A DNA stretch of 64,000 nucleotides. Origin: Burhinus oedicnemus. Lineage: Eukaryota > Chordata > Aves > Charadriiformes > Burhinidae. Shown here piece by piece: positions 12,401 through 25,247 of this stretch (its first letter is position 1; the number at the start of each line of letters is the position of its first letter). The translations under genes were made by a program, and so were the position numbers. The stretch covers positions 429,866 to 493,865 of the forward strand of contig VFFE01009152.1 in assembly GCA_008921705.1 (NCBI GenBank), in the 5' to 3' direction. Under the pieces are notes generated by a model. The model ran no database searches and was not told the DNA's origin. It saw nothing but the letters and a program-made list of their open reading frames with translations.

Positions 12401-15070
12401 CTCCAATGTTTCTCCCCCAAATCCTATTACATTCTGGTGAAGGATTTTATCTTCTGTGATCACTACCACCTGAAAGAGCCATCATGTTTTTCTGAGCCTT
12501 CATTTGTCATTTTTGCTCATTCTTGTTTCTAAAAAGAACTTTCTCCTTTTCTCTATTATTTAATTCCAGGCTCCACTTTATATTTTATTTTTACATTATG
12601 GGTCTGCTTCTATTGCAGTCTGATTAGTTTGTGTCCTCAAATTGCACAAAAATGCTAGAAAAGAAGTTAAATCTCCTTGGACAGTGACTTTTTTGTTGTA
12701 TACTTTTTTCTCACCCCATGGGACAGGATACATGCTGAACGCTGCGGAAGTAAGAAGGTGGTATGTTGGAAGGACATAGTGCTCCAGCTACAGTGGAAAG
12801 TATTTGGATGCTGTATTCATTCAGCATCAGCAAAGCCTGTTCTCATACTGCTGTAATCTATACCAGGGTTGATGCATACTTGACCCCATGCCAAGGAAGT
12901 CACAACGGGCTTACCTCTAGCCTTCTCCCTGCTTATGGACCAGTTGCTCAAAATTGCCCGATTTCTCTTTTTATTGTTGTGCGCATTGTAACTGCTGTTT
13001 ACTCAGCAGTAAACTGAATTCAAAACTCAGGAACTGAATAGAGGTTCTTTAGGACAGATGTGTATTTCTGTATGGTGGCTGGAAGATACAGACACACTCT
13101 GAGAAGATTGAATCATCCTGACAATCTTTCTATGAATATTCATCCCTTTATTTCTGCCAAACAACTCACTTGCAGTACCAGTAGAAAGCAAACGCAAACA
13201 CAAATGTGTATTATCTGTTCTTGTACAGTTTAAAGGTAGAACATGGAGGATGTGCAGGTACACAAGAAACATGAATTTTGAGGTCCTTAGTAAGTGCAGT
13301 TGATTTTCTTTTAAAACTCAGGACCCAGTAAGACAGTTGGACTATTTCCAACTATGAAGGCGTATGTTTCAAAGGCAGCCTAACTCAGTGAGGTTTCCAG
13401 ATAGATAGTGGCTAGGAGATGGCACCGTAAAGAAGAAGAGATGATACAATAAACACATGAACCGTGTACATGTACCTCCTTCTTAAAGCGTTTAATCCAA
13501 ACTAGCTTAAAAGTATCTTTAAATAAATATGCTAGTTTACAAACTTTAACTATAAATCTGTGAAATACTAATAAAGGCAGAAAAACCTCTGGTTTAGCGT
13601 GTCAATTAAGGCAATTCCCTGAAGAAGTCTGGAGCTGACCTCAACCCAGTAACCTTACCCAGCCAGATATGTTACAGTACAAATTGTTTATATAGGCACA
13701 AGGTTCTAAAAAGTTATTTAAGCTGCATTACTTAAAACAGTCAAATATTTTGTTCTACTTAGCTAGACCCTGTGCTTGTATAGATTAAGAAAAACAGAAG
13801 ATAAATTGGCAAACCCATGCCTATAGTTGGTATGCTAATAAATCTAGGGGGAAACCTGGAATTGATGTGAACAAGGTAGACCAAAAGTGAATTTGTAACT
13901 TGCAACCGTATGAGAAAGGCAGTTGTGGCTAGCTGGGGTATTTGAGAGAACCCACCCTACCCTGAATTTCTTCTCCTAGTTAAGATAAATCTCCTGAGAT
14001 ACAATGAATTTTCTTGTTCTATAGGAGTATGTATTTCTTTAAATTAGGATACAGTGCAGGAAACATCTGAACATTGTTTTGAACATATTAAACTCATTGC
14101 TTGAGTTCTGTGAGTGTTATGTATAACTGGGAACTTGTTGCAAGGTAATTTAGGTTTCTTACTTTGATAATGTATTTGATGTATTTTCTCTATTGTGTTC
14201 TGTCTTTTTGCTTTTTACTTTTCCTATTCACCATTTAACCAAAATCTTCTTAACTGTTTGAAGGAATATTAATTGATGAAGCCAGAAGACACATACTGTG
14301 TAATTTTGGAGTTTATAGAATAGCAGGAGGAAAAAAAGACAATTTGGAATCTCCTGGTTTCAACAGTGCATATGTGAGCAGCTCCTGTGGATAATATGGT
14401 AGCCAGTTGTACTAAGAAGGGATGGAGAACAGCTACTTTTGAAAGAACACTGGTTTGCTTTTATTACAGGCCCAAATCTAGATTCAGCTGGAGAGAGGCA
14501 GATCAAAGTTTTTGTCAGATCTGTTAGTTTTCTCATTTGCATAAGAGTTTTCCTGAACTACTCAGGAATACTAGCAGCTGAGTTCATCCCTCAGACTGAA
14601 AACCCATTATTCCAGGTTAGGGAATGAGTTCTGAGTGCTTAATTTTAAAGTAACAGATTATACATCAGATTTCTAATCATTATTGAATGAAAAAATGTTC
14701 ATATACAGAAGTTTGTATTGTATCATTACTTATCTTCCATCAATGACATTTACTAAAAAAAATTTTAAGTCAAAACTCTTACACATTTGTGTAGCATCTG
14801 CAATACCAGCAGATTTTAGGTATATCAGAAACTATCAGCAATATAGAAAATATGAGCAAAGCATTTCATATCTTGACATTTCTGTTATACAGAGCTTGAA
14901 TTCCATTAAAAATGAGTTTCCTTACCAGTGCGTCTCCTGTCTTTTTCATGACAAATGGCATATTGATCATCTGAGCCACAAGAGGGCACCAAATAAGCAT
15001 ATGGCAGCAGAACTCGTCTTAAAAAAAAATACACAAAAGGGACATTGTAAAAAACATAGCAAAATATCTT
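3481..15070. other. Intergenic 5' flank, no gene recognised
   Basis: About 11.6 kb of AT-rich DNA. I see only short low-complexity tracts (for example A18 at 7815-7832) and a very AT-rich patch at about 11550-11720. Open frames of 60-115 codons occur but none shows a recognisable domain, and none is flanked by convincing splice sites with a known partner. Old, highly diverged repeats could be hidden here and would need a profile search. Confidence 0.6.
11550..11720. other. Very AT-rich patch
   Basis: About 170 bp made almost only of A and T with many TAAT and TTATAA blocks and very few G or C bases. No gene signal. It may be a decayed repeat tail or easily unwound DNA. Confidence 0.7.
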
Positions 15071-15090
15071 NNNNNNNNNNNNNNNNNNNN
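15071..15090. other. Assembly gap of 20 N
   Basis: A run of 20 undetermined bases, probably a gap of unknown true size. An apparent 161-codon open frame (14683-15168) reads across it and should not be trusted. Confidence 0.99.
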
Positions 15091-17450
15091 CATAGGTATA
15101 TACAATATATGAGTTTTGATGAAAATGTGTATGTATTTATCCATATAAATACATCTTCCCTTCCATAAAACCTTGGAAGTTATTGCTCAGTGCAATGATT
15201 TTTTTAAAAGTTATGTCCATACATGACACATTATATAGTTGTTTACATCTATGAATGGAAGAGTAAGAAACTATGCAATTTACCAGATACTATAAAAGTA
15301 GCAGTTGTGAAGATTGTATGAATCATGGAGGTGAAATCGTATCAGAAGGAAACACGGTGAGTGGAAAATTGAGAAGTAAAGCCTTCTATGTTCCCTGTTT
15401 TACGCCTTGTCTGTTACTTTTCTTATGCTGCACAAAAAATTGAAATATAGAATACAGTAATCAATGATTGTAAGTGGAGAATTTAGATTTGGTCGTAATT
15501 TGTGTTTCATAATTCAGTAATTTTGACATAATTTTGACATAATTTTGACATAATTTTGTGCAGGTATAAAATCAATGTGGAAATACATCATCACAGCACG
15601 GTGATTTTTAAAAGTTAATATAGCCAGGAAAAGGCTATTCATTGAACGGTTGTGGCATATTTCAGGGTAAAACTAGATAGCAAGAACTGATAGGAAGAGC
15701 TTATAGCTAGCCTTCCTGATAGGACTGTTTAATGATACTTCATAAATCTTCATATAATATTTGCTTTCTGTTCTCTCTTTCAGTTTCAAGGCCCTTCCAA
15801 GCTCTGCTTCACTGTTACTGTTTGCTCCTCTTCTCATATCACAGTCTCATGATCATCCACCTCAATAGCCCATTTGTCTGCTCTTCCCCATGTTTGTACT
15901 CCCACAAATTTCTCTGAAATATTCTACAAGTCTACTGTTCTTTTTTCTTTTACTCCTTCCTCTAAGATTACTTTTTAAGTGATATACATAATAATAAAAG
16001 AATTAGTTTGTTGTATTTAAGATGTTTCTTATTGCTAACCATAAATACTTATTTTATAGATTTATACAAAGAAGCAAGCTGTTTAAACCTCGTGCTTCAG
16101 AGGACAGGCAGGCAGTCTTAAAAGAAACTAGAACAGATCTACCTGTCAAACTACAGTCTTGGTCTAGTATTAGTTACCCCTTCCAAATGATATGTGCCTT
16201 ATACACAAATAAAAGATGTAAGCCAGGGGCCCCTTCATGTAAGTGTAACCATATTTGGGACCAAAGTTCAAGTGCTGTCACTGTTACATTTGGAAATTAA
16301 TGCATGGTTTGAAAAACAGAGAGAGACCCTTTCTAAGGACTGCTGATATGAATTCTCAGATCTCTCTTTAAATCAGAGCAACATCTTAAACTTTTAGGAG
16401 AGAAGTAAGTGTCCATTTTTGTCTGGTTCAGACCCAGTTCTCCAGCAGTCTGCTCTGGGTTTTGATCCTTTAAAACTCAGGATGTAGAATGCCGTCTGAT
16501 GTGGTATGATTGAGAGGCATCTGCATCAAGTCACATTATTGGAAGACTGTCAACAGTTACTGTGACTGTTTGTGGTAGTTATAATGAGATATTCCAATCT
16601 AAGGGAAAGAAAACTATGATGGCTGCTACTGTAAACAATGCAAAGGGCAGGACAAAAGCAGAAGTCTAAAGAACAAACAGGTAAAACGGTGATGGTCAAG
16701 AACATTCACACTAGGACTTTTACACTCTAAGCCATGACTTCCACACACAGTGCTACAAAGAAAAAAACTGTGAGAGATCATAAAAAAAGCCCGAAATGTT
16801 GGTGTCGATAGAACGCAACTTTTGAGGACAACTGCCCTTATAGCAGCCCTGCACTCTTAATAAATCCTGTATTGGTAACTGCTTTTGCCAAGTTTATTTG
16901 CTTGGCAATGACTTGGTTTCAATCAGAAATGTACAAGTTGCTGAAAGACAAGCAAGTCAAAAAGCTGCTTCAGAAAAATATGACAATCCATTCTCTCCCC
17001 CCCACCCTTTTTTTTTTTCTCTGCAAGATAAAAAGTATTGATTGTGAACTGTAACCTTTTGGAAATGAGTTCAGTTCTCAGGACAAAAAAGTTGTACTCC
17101 ACTAATGTAAGTTACGTCAGGAGGTGGATGGAAGGGCATTTTAATGAACACAGATTATTCCTTAGACACTGGGGAAGGGGGGGAAGATGCATATAGCAAA
17201 ACAAGATTGTAAAAAGAAATTAGGAGAAACTTTCCTCAGACAACTTCTAATCATCCTCTTATATTTTATGGCCTCCCATATGTAAACTCCTGCTAGTCTA
17301 GGCTACCCCACCAGTACTGTAATGGTGAGCGTGGAGGACAGCGTGAGGTACTGACATTTACTGGGAAACAACGAAATTTGTAATATGGATTACTAGATGC
17401 AACAAAGGAGCTCATACTATAGGCCATACTTTGTATTTCAAACGTCTGTG
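15091..17450. other. Intergenic flank up to the CpG island
   Basis: No gene recognised. Contains the 11-bp tandem repeat, a C/T-rich tract near 16998-17021 and a G-run near 17171-17183. GC content rises sharply after about 17450, where the AP3B1 promoter island starts. Confidence 0.6.
15519..15558. repeat. 11-bp tandem repeat (AATTTTGACAT, about 3.6 copies)
   Basis: Three identical copies of AATTTTGACAT and a partial fourth (AATTTTG). Confidence 0.95.
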
Positions 17451-17903
17451 CCCAAGGCACAGCGGCGGGCTGGGAAGCAAAGCTCTCCACCTCAGGGCAA
17501 GCCAGGCCCCGGGGCTCCTGTCACAGCCTGGCTGCTGCAGCCGGGCGGTGACAGGGGACACAGAGCCACAGGTTCTCCCAGAGCAATCCCAGAGAGACGC
17601 CGAGCGAGGCTGGGCTCCGCGGGGTCCGCTCGCCCGATCTCGGGGCCTGCGGGGCCGCCGGAAGGGAGGGGAGGGAGAACGGGGCCAGTAAGAGGCAAGG
17701 CTGGAAACAGCAGCAGGCTGGAGGCGGCGGGGAAACAACCGCCTGCCTTCTGCGGCCGCCGCGGCTCCCCTCGCCCCGGGGCCGGGCAGCGAAGCCCGCT
17801 GCACCGCAACACCGGCCCGGGCCCCGCCAGGGGCCTGGAGGGCAGCGGCAACGGCCGGGCCCTGCCGGCTCCTCACGCCCCTCTCCCGTCACCGCCGGGC
17901 CGC

Positions 17904-17917
17904 GTTGCCGTAGTAAC
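17904..17917 (+). promoter_or_regulatory. RFX X-box-like palindrome
   Basis: GTTGCCGTAGTAAC fits the RFX X-box pattern GTHNYY-AT-RRNAAC except for GT in place of the central AT. It is an imperfect inverted repeat about 170 bp upstream of the AP3B1 ATG. Binding is inferred from the motif only. Confidence 0.45.
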
Positions 17918-17973
17918 GGCAGGACGTCGGGGCAGGCCGAGTTCCGCCCCGGCCGCTTGGCCCCTCCTCGCGC

Positions 17974-17981
17974 CACGTGAC
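17974..17981 (+). promoter_or_regulatory. CACGTGAC E-box (CLEAR-like)
   Basis: CACGTGAC matches the core of the CLEAR / MiT-family element (GTCACGTGAC) used by TFEB and MITF at lysosomal and melanosomal genes; the 5' flank here is GC rather than GT. It lies 104 bp upstream of the AP3B1 start codon. Since AP-3 builds lysosome-related organelles, MiT control would be biologically sensible, but USF/MYC-type factors also bind this core. Confidence 0.5.
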
Positions 17982-18015
17982 CTACCCGCCCCGCCGTGCT
18001 GGCGCGTGCCCGCCG

Positions 18016-18022
18016 CTTCCGG
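18016..18022 (+). promoter_or_regulatory. ETS-type site CTTCCGG
   Basis: CTTCCGG is the reverse complement of the CCGGAAG ETS core, common near the start sites of CpG-island promoters. It lies about 65 bp before the ATG, probably close to the transcription start. Confidence 0.4.
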
Positions 18023-18048
18023 GAGGAGGGCTCGGGTGTGCCGCGCCG

Positions 18049-18054
18049 GTAAGT
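18049..18054 (+). other. AP3B1: Possible alternative 5' splice donor in the AP3B1 5' UTR
   Basis: CCG|GTAAGT, a near-perfect donor 36 bp upstream of the AP3B1 ATG. If used, it would end a non-coding first exon at 18048 and remove the normal start codon, so translation would have to start in a later exon. The candidate exon at 30227 begins with A-ATG. The site may simply be unused. Confidence 0.35.
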
Positions 18055-18084
18055 TTGGCGGAGCCGGCGTGGAGCGGCGGCGGT

Positions 18085-18215
18085 ATGTCTGGCAACGGGC
18101 TCAGCTACAGCGAGCAAGGGGGAGAGGCGGCGTCCGATCTGGCCCAGGAGGCGGCGTCCACCACGGGCCCTTCGGCTCCCGCGGCCTTCGGGCTCTTCAG
18201 CAGCGATACCAAGAA
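18085..18215 (+). CDS. AP3B1: AP3B1 exon 1, coding part
   Basis: Encodes the first 43 residues plus two bases of codon 44, beginning [19 protein letters not shown] and ending in the conserved [11 protein letters not shown]. The ATG has G at -3 and T at +4. No other ATG lies between the E-box and this start. The exon ends AAGAA|GTAAGG (phase 2), and the first base of the next exon completes AAA (Lys). The N-terminus is the least conserved part of beta-3 proteins and is rich in small and acidic residues, as expected ahead of the ARM/HEAT trunk. Confidence 0.96.
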
Positions 18216-21200
18216 GTAAGGGGGGTGGGCCGGGGCGGGCCGGGCGGTGGCGGAGGAGGGACCCGTCCCTCGGGGTCCGGGCGGGTCCGGCTCGGGGTTG
18301 TTGGGCGGGTGAGCGGTGATCGATTCCGTGGGCCTTAGGGCGGTGCTGGGCTGACGGGACCCTGCCCTCAGGGCCTGAGTGCGGCCTTGGGGCTGCGCCC
18401 GGTCAGGGGCAGCTCCAGGGGGCGGGGGCGGTGAAGCGGTGCCTTGGTTGCCCGCTTTTAGCCCATTCTGACTCCCTGGAAAAGTTAACTTGCTTGCCTT
18501 TAAGGTGTTCATAGCGAAATGGGTGATCTGTAAAGTTTCTGCGTTGGTTTGTTTGAAAAACTGCTTGTCATTTTCTCTCTGTTTTGATATCTGACCATAC
18601 TGGCGTTAGTTTAATTTTGCCTTCAAGCGTATTAAAAAAAAAAAAAAAGTGCTTAGAAGTATTTGTGGGAATTGTAGTTGATCATGGTGAGCTTGAAGTG
18701 GGTCTTAACAGTGTTGTGTCTTGGTCCGAAGTCAAAATGAGGAAATGGCGGAGGAAAAAAAACCAGCTGAAGTGCACTGGCACAAAAACCCTTCCGCTCC
18801 TTAAAAGAAAAGTGAATTGGTGAGGAAAAAATGTGCCTGAGTGGAAGGATCAAGAGGTTTGCTAAGCTGGAATTGTATCCTACAACAAATTGGAAATCTA
18901 TTCCAAGAGCAACCAATAAAAAGCACCATAAACTAAGGTCTCATGTACATTAGAAAATCAATCACTACTTCTTCAGTTAGATTGTTTGGTACAAAGAGAA
19001 CATCCATGCTCTAGAAACCTCGACTAGATGTGTTTATTTTTGTGCCACACCAAAGTAAATCACAACAACGTAAAGCTGCTGTCACTGTGATGCTTGGCTC
19101 TGTGAGACAGCAGCTGATAGGCCTCCTCAGTTTGCCAGATAAGTCATGTTTCTCTTCCCCTGCTAGTTCACTCAATACTTTGCTTTTTCACTCTGTTCCA
19201 GTTAAAATTTTTGCTGCTCTAGCGCAGATGCCCCTCTGCTGACTTGTGTGTTGTAGATAATTTATGTTGTTTGCACCCTTCCTTTCCTGTCCCCTTCCAT
19301 AGAAACAACTTTGCGCTTTATTTCTTAACCATTGTTTTGCCACCTCTTTTCCACAGAGTGGGGTACCCCGATCATTGGTCATGGCCATAGTTCTCTATGT
19401 AACTCATTTAATTCTAGACTTCAGACTGTTTTGCAGGTGAAGTATAGTTCTCTATGTTTTATCAGATGCAGAAACTGAAGTGGCTAATTCTACCTGCGGC
19501 TGCCCAATGGTTGGGTGGAAATATAGCTCTGGGGGTCCTGAGATGTTTTGTACACGTGTATGTATATGATTGTCTTTCAATATTGAAGAACCAGAATAGC
19601 TTGTGATATGTATGCATGCCTTAATTGCTCCTCCAGTCTTGCTCTTACGCTTACAGGAGGGGAGAGAAGATCCATCCTCTAAAGGAAGGTCTTGAGAGGA
19701 AAGCAGATGTTGATCTCTGTGGTCTTTTGTAGCTGACAAGTTCTTGTTGAAATAGAAAGTTATACATGATTCAGACCTGTGTGAGTAAGCTCTGAGTATG
19801 GATTGGATAGCTGAGAAACAGACACTGTGCGGGGAAGATTATGAAATTTCTGTAGTGTGAAAAAGCCACTGGACTTCAAGTGAGGGTTATTGTTAGAAAA
19901 GCAGACTGTGTTGCAGTCTGGAAAATGCAGGAGTTGTTTATCAAGCGTATAGTGTGTATGGCATATAGTCCACTCTGGTAATAGCCCAGAATTTCCTTAT
20001 TGAGAAGCAAAGAAAATTTCCTTTCCTAAGAGCTGAAATGGAAATACTCTTGGAATAGGGACTGTGGCCCAGATGGAGGACACTATATCTTTTGGTGGTT
20101 TGGTTTTGTGTTCTTTGAACCGGGCAGACCTGATCCTTCCATACTGGGCATACAGAGAAGTGCAAGATCTGTCTCTGCATCTTGCACATTGAAGTGTGAG
20201 GAAAGTGGGATATTCCACTGGTGAAAATAAAATTACTGTTACGGCTTTTCAGAGCTTGTTTGCTGATCTCTCTTGATTGTCACTCAACACTGCTGAATAT
20301 GATCTTAGCTATGCTTACATCCCATATCATTGTGGTGTCTCAGTGCTTGGCAAACTTTTTTGTTGCTGAGGAAGAGGGATTCTTCCTCAGACCTACTGAC
20401 GATACAGGAAGTACTCCCTCTCAGCAGAGGGGCGGATACATAATACACAGCCCAGCATGTTGCTGCAGTAACTAACTGTTGGACCAGATGCCTGCACTTG
20501 ATATTGTTTGGATTAACTGGCAACAGCCGTGTGTGTTAAAGTAGAAATATCAAGATATTACAGTAAATGTTTTCTTCAAAAAAATGACAGTCTCTTTTCT
20601 TTAAGTTGTCTCTCTTCTCCTGTTCCCATGAAGAGGAAGTAAGCCAAAATGCTTCTGAAGTAAGCAACTTTTTGTTTATTAGAATAGACTGTCTTCAGTC
20701 TTGCAGCATTTGTTATATAGAATGGCCTATGACAAGTTGCACACGGAGGCACAAATGAGTATCTGTAGACTTAAATCTGAAGTCTAATGTTGACCTAATA
20801 TAAATTATTTGTCCTAACTGTTTTGGTTTTAGCATTTCAGTAGAAATACTCAGCTGAAGTACTTACTTAAAAGTTCTGAGCATCCCTTGGTGTCAAAAGC
20901 CCATGTGTCTTATTCTCCTGCTAAAGCTGCCTTTTTTACCTTTAGCGATTCTATGATTTATTCATTAACTTTCAGTTACAAATAGAATCTTCAGTTAATG
21001 AACATAGTATTTTCTTGACATGTCAGTGTTGTGGTTTGGTTGAGACACACACTCCTCAGTGCCTCAAAACTTCTGTCATGGTGACATCTTAAGCCTGAGT
21101 AAGCGGAAAGTTTGACTGTTAGAAGGTCAAATAATCATTGAAGTAAACAATTATCTTAATATAAACAAGGTGCAATAGATTGCATGCACCATGTGCAAAT

Positions 21201-24200
21201 AGCATATTTCTCATTAGTTAATATATTGTATGTATCAAATGCAGTGAAAAAAATTAGAGATTGTAAAAATACAATTTTGGTCTTCTATCGGGTAACTGTG
21301 TCAATGTGCAGGACAAAAGTGTGGAAAGGAAGAGATTTTTCTAAACTCTATTATATAAATTATTAAGTACAACATGTACAGAAGAAACTGTTTTCTTACC
21401 ATTTTCAACTGAACTGAAACTGTTCTTGAATAAGAGATTTCACAACAAAAATATGAGACTGGGGCTGGCTTTTTCTGTGAGTGTTGAATCCTGACTAGAG
21501 GCAAATATAACTTGCTTATTTGGTATGTATTACTTTTTAAAAGGCTTTTGGTTAGTTAGATTGCTTCAAATATGTCAGAGGTGGATCTCATGTTCAGAGG
21601 ATGGAAACTTTGTGTTCATTCTGTTAAATATCTCAATAACCCAATAATTAAAAGATCTTATGTACTTGAGATGAGTCAGTGTAAACCTTCTTGTGTGGAA
21701 TGGGCCCCATTGTGCGGCTGGAGATGCCTGTTCCTCTCCTTCCTCTCTCCCTTTTCCATGCAAGTCACATAAGCTGACATGTATGGTGGTATTCCTTTAT
21801 ACAACTTGTCTAGTTACATTTTAGGAATTTATTCATGTGTCCAGGTAGGTAGTCTGCCACTTGTCTGTAAACTGGTTGTGTTCCAGACATAGGTCATTTT
21901 ACGTGGTCCAGATTATGTCATTCACATGCCCCACATTTCTGAAAAAATAAAAAAAGAAAAAGGGTCAGGTTGAGAGCCACCAGAAGAATGGAAATGATCT
22001 GCAGACAAGTCTTTGCCCATAACAGGAGTTCTCAGCAGAAAACTGCTAAGAGCCAAGGGGTCATGTGAATCTTATGCACAAGCTAAATCCATTCTATGGG
22101 CCTTAAGCTATTTCTCCATGGTCTAGATTGATGGGATCCATGAAATAAGCACTGCCTACTTGGAAGACTGTCAAAATTGTATGTATAGTTTAAAGAGGTA
22201 CCGTTTGATGCACATCACCTAAGTTAATAGGATATTTTATAGTTACACTATGTACTGTTGCTTTATGTAGAGGGACAAAAAGGCTAAGCACCTACCAACT
22301 TTTAAGAAAACCTGAAAAGGTGATTAGTAACACAGAATCCATGTTAACTGCACACATTAGGGTGCAGCTATTACTGCCTACAGTTAATTGCAGGTGGACA
22401 GAGGATTTTCATCTATATTAATTGCATTTTAAAAAAAATTTAGCTGCATGTAATATTAAAATATAATAATGTTTGGTTCTTGGAAATGATAGAATTTTGA
22501 CAATAAAACCTAGCTATTGCTGTTTCTAAACCAAATGCAAAAACTTACAGGTGAACCACATAAGTGACATCAGTAGATATCAATTGATAAGTATAGTATT
22601 GAAGCAGATGGCAAAACTTAAAACACGCATTTTTGACTTTACTGATTTGCATCTTCAAACTGTATTCCTGCCAAGAAAAATACATTTGTAATTTATTAGA
22701 CTTTTTTCCTGCAGATCTGGCTTATGCATTCTGTTGAGCTGTTCATCAGAAATCTCAGCAGGGCTGCAAAACCTTTTTTTTTTTTTTTTTTTTTTTTCCC
22801 CCCTGAGATTTGCACAAGCCTGTTTTGCAGAGAGCTGATCTAAGGTGGTGATTTCATTAAGATACTCATTCCCCAATTCTCTGTGCAGAAGACTTTTCCA
22901 AATTCATCAGAGCTAAAAACTTGCTTTCAACAGCTGCCAGAGATGTTCTTGGAGTCTTAAATTGATCTAGTTTTGCCTTGGCATATCCTGTTCAACCAGT
23001 CATGGAAAGCTTGTACATAGGCTGCCATTTGTGAAATTCTTGGAGGAGACTCCAGCCCTAATATTTGAACTTGATGCATCCACTAGCTCATTGGCACAAC
23101 TACTTTCTTTCCCCATCTGTTATAATGGCGCTATGCCCACTGAGATGGTGATATGCCAGTTTCAGTAGGATGTACAAGCCAGCAAAGATGAATGGTTTGG
23201 ATGAACTGATGACTCTACAAGATAAAATCTGAACCTTGTAGTCGGTACCAGCATAGGAACTAAATGCAGTATATCTGGGCATACTATTATAGAGCACTTC
23301 TCCCCTGAAATCAGTCAGATCTGATGGGAAGTGACACACAGTGAATATATTCTTATTGCCATGCACTTGGCACATATGAGGATGCAAGTAATGAACTGTT
23401 GATTTGCTGTGATTCTTTGCAATGTAGTAATTAAATTTTTTTGAGGCTTTTTTATTTCCTCAGAAAGGCAAGTTTTATACTTTAAGGTCTTGACTGTGTT
23501 TTTTGCATATTTATTATGTTGTCATATGTTTGCCGTAGACACTTGTTATGATCTGCATCCTGAATGGCATTAAAAATACATTTCTGTTATAACATAAGGT
23601 TGACACTTGAAAGAAATTCCAGATTTTCTCAGTTCTGCTTTTCTGGAGAGTATCCTTGCTATGCCACCCTGAGGTAGTTTTCTTACTTTGAGAATTCTGA
23701 ACCAGAATTCTTTTGACATATAAAGATTTTTTTGACATGTTTTGAACACCATTGTAATGCTCTTCAACAGTGTTTCTGAAACGTTGTTGACATATGTAAA
23801 TATACTAACTGTTGTAGGTTGTGGCAGTGGTAGCGCCACCTTTGTGGTGGTATCTTTAAAAGAAACATCTTCCCACCATTTTCAGGAAAGCTGGAAATGC
23901 TTACTGCTTCTCACTCTCCTGTAATCCCTTCGCAACTCTCAAATACTGCAAAGTGATCTGCAAACGTCTGCAAATTCTGATCACTAGCATCAAGACAGGC
24001 TGTAAATTGTTACAACCACTTAAGTGGCGGCAACACCTCAGATGCCACTTTTACAGCCTTCAGGAAACTGACCTCTGCCACCAAGGAAGATTTCCCCCCC
24101 CCCCCCCCCCTTTCAGAAGCTTCCCTGCAGCATTGGAGGTGTGGGCACTAGCAAAATAGGTTGTATGCAGTGGAGTTGCAAGATTGGTACTTTTCATCAT

Positions 24201-25216
24201 TTCAAACAACCTTTCTTGTTGCTGAGTTGAAGTAGTGTCTATAAGTACTCTACTGACAACAGATAATCATAGATTAAATCGCAGTCCTCTCAAGAAAGGG
24301 TTTCAAACTGCTTTGTCATACTAGCTGCCATCTGGTTAGAGCTTCTGAAGTTTACGTATGTGCATTGTTGTTGGTGGTAGCATCAACTTACAGGTGTTCA
24401 TGCACTGAGTTGCTCAAGCATTGTTCAGGTACTATAGTTTCACAACAGGGAACTGGGAAGATGTTTTATTCAGTTTTAGCATTACACTTTCCAATATGTT
24501 TCCTTACTGAGAAGGATGAGACTGTACCTAAACCATCCAGATGGCTATTGGCAAAGCAATCATTAAATGAGTTAAATTATGTTGCTGGTCAGACCGTAAC
24601 TGGTCTTGTTCTTCTCTGTGGCTCTCAGCCTTACAGGACACTATGGTTATCCTGATCTTCCTCGCATCTCTGCTATCTATCCTTTAAAAATTTGCTTCTT
24701 TGGTAGTATGTTTGTTTTTCAGATTGAAAAATTAGGGGTGGCTGAAAATGAAATAGATTGTTTCTTATCTCAGTTTTTCTTTAAACCACAGTGCAGCTAT
24801 GCTCATAGCCAAATGATTTGAATCTCCCTTGAAATAATAGTTGAATTCTGTGTTGGTGTTATGAATTGGTGATAAATACAGTCTTATGATGGAAGAGGAC
24901 GGCAATACTGAATAGTACCACAAGATGTCATTCAAACAGTTTCTGGTATAGAATGAAACACGATGAAACTTGGACTTCTTAATTTCCTGCTAGAGGAAGA
25001 CCCCAAATCCACAGCAAAACAAACTCAAATTGCAGCATGTATTTGCTGCTGGTTTAGCTTCCATGTTATATGGCTCTGAAATCAATTTGCAGTTCCTCTT
25101 TAAATGTTAAATTCAAACTTGTTTAGAGTTTACATAATTGGCTGAGCTAGAATAAGCCAATTTATTTTAAGGATTTTGCAGTGCCAGTAAAATGTAAAAA
25201 CTGGTTTTTTAAAAAT

Positions 25217-25247
<31 letters not shown>

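Larger units (their letters stand above)
17455..18450 (+). promoter_or_regulatory. AP3B1: CpG-island promoter of AP3B1
   Basis: About 1 kb with dense CpG and very high GC, in contrast to the AT-rich flanks, ending shortly after AP3B1 exon 1. It has no TATA box at a fitting distance, as is typical of housekeeping CpG promoters with dispersed start sites. It holds an X-box-like element, a CACGTGAC E-box and a CTTCCGG ETS-type site, all within 180 bp upstream of the start codon. Long open frames on both strands here (up to 313 codons) are the usual by-product of high GC. Divergent transcription is possible but not shown by the sequence. Confidence 0.9.

Noticed and set aside
14683..15168. 161-codon open frame
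   Set aside because: It runs across 20 undetermined bases, and the sequence on either side shows no protein-like pattern that I recognise.
17397..18338. 313-codon open frame through the CpG island (and long minus-strand frames at 17412-17876 and 17521-18117)
   Set aside because: Stop codons are rare by composition in GC-rich DNA; the frames are rich in Pro, Ala, Gly and Arg. The plus-strand one overlaps AP3B1 exon 1 in another frame and reads into the intron.
22900..23387. Minus-strand stretch with two adjacent open frames that look mildly protein-like
   Set aside because: No family recognised; frames are broken by stops and a shift, with no splice or poly(A) signs. It was not strong enough to call a retrocopy.
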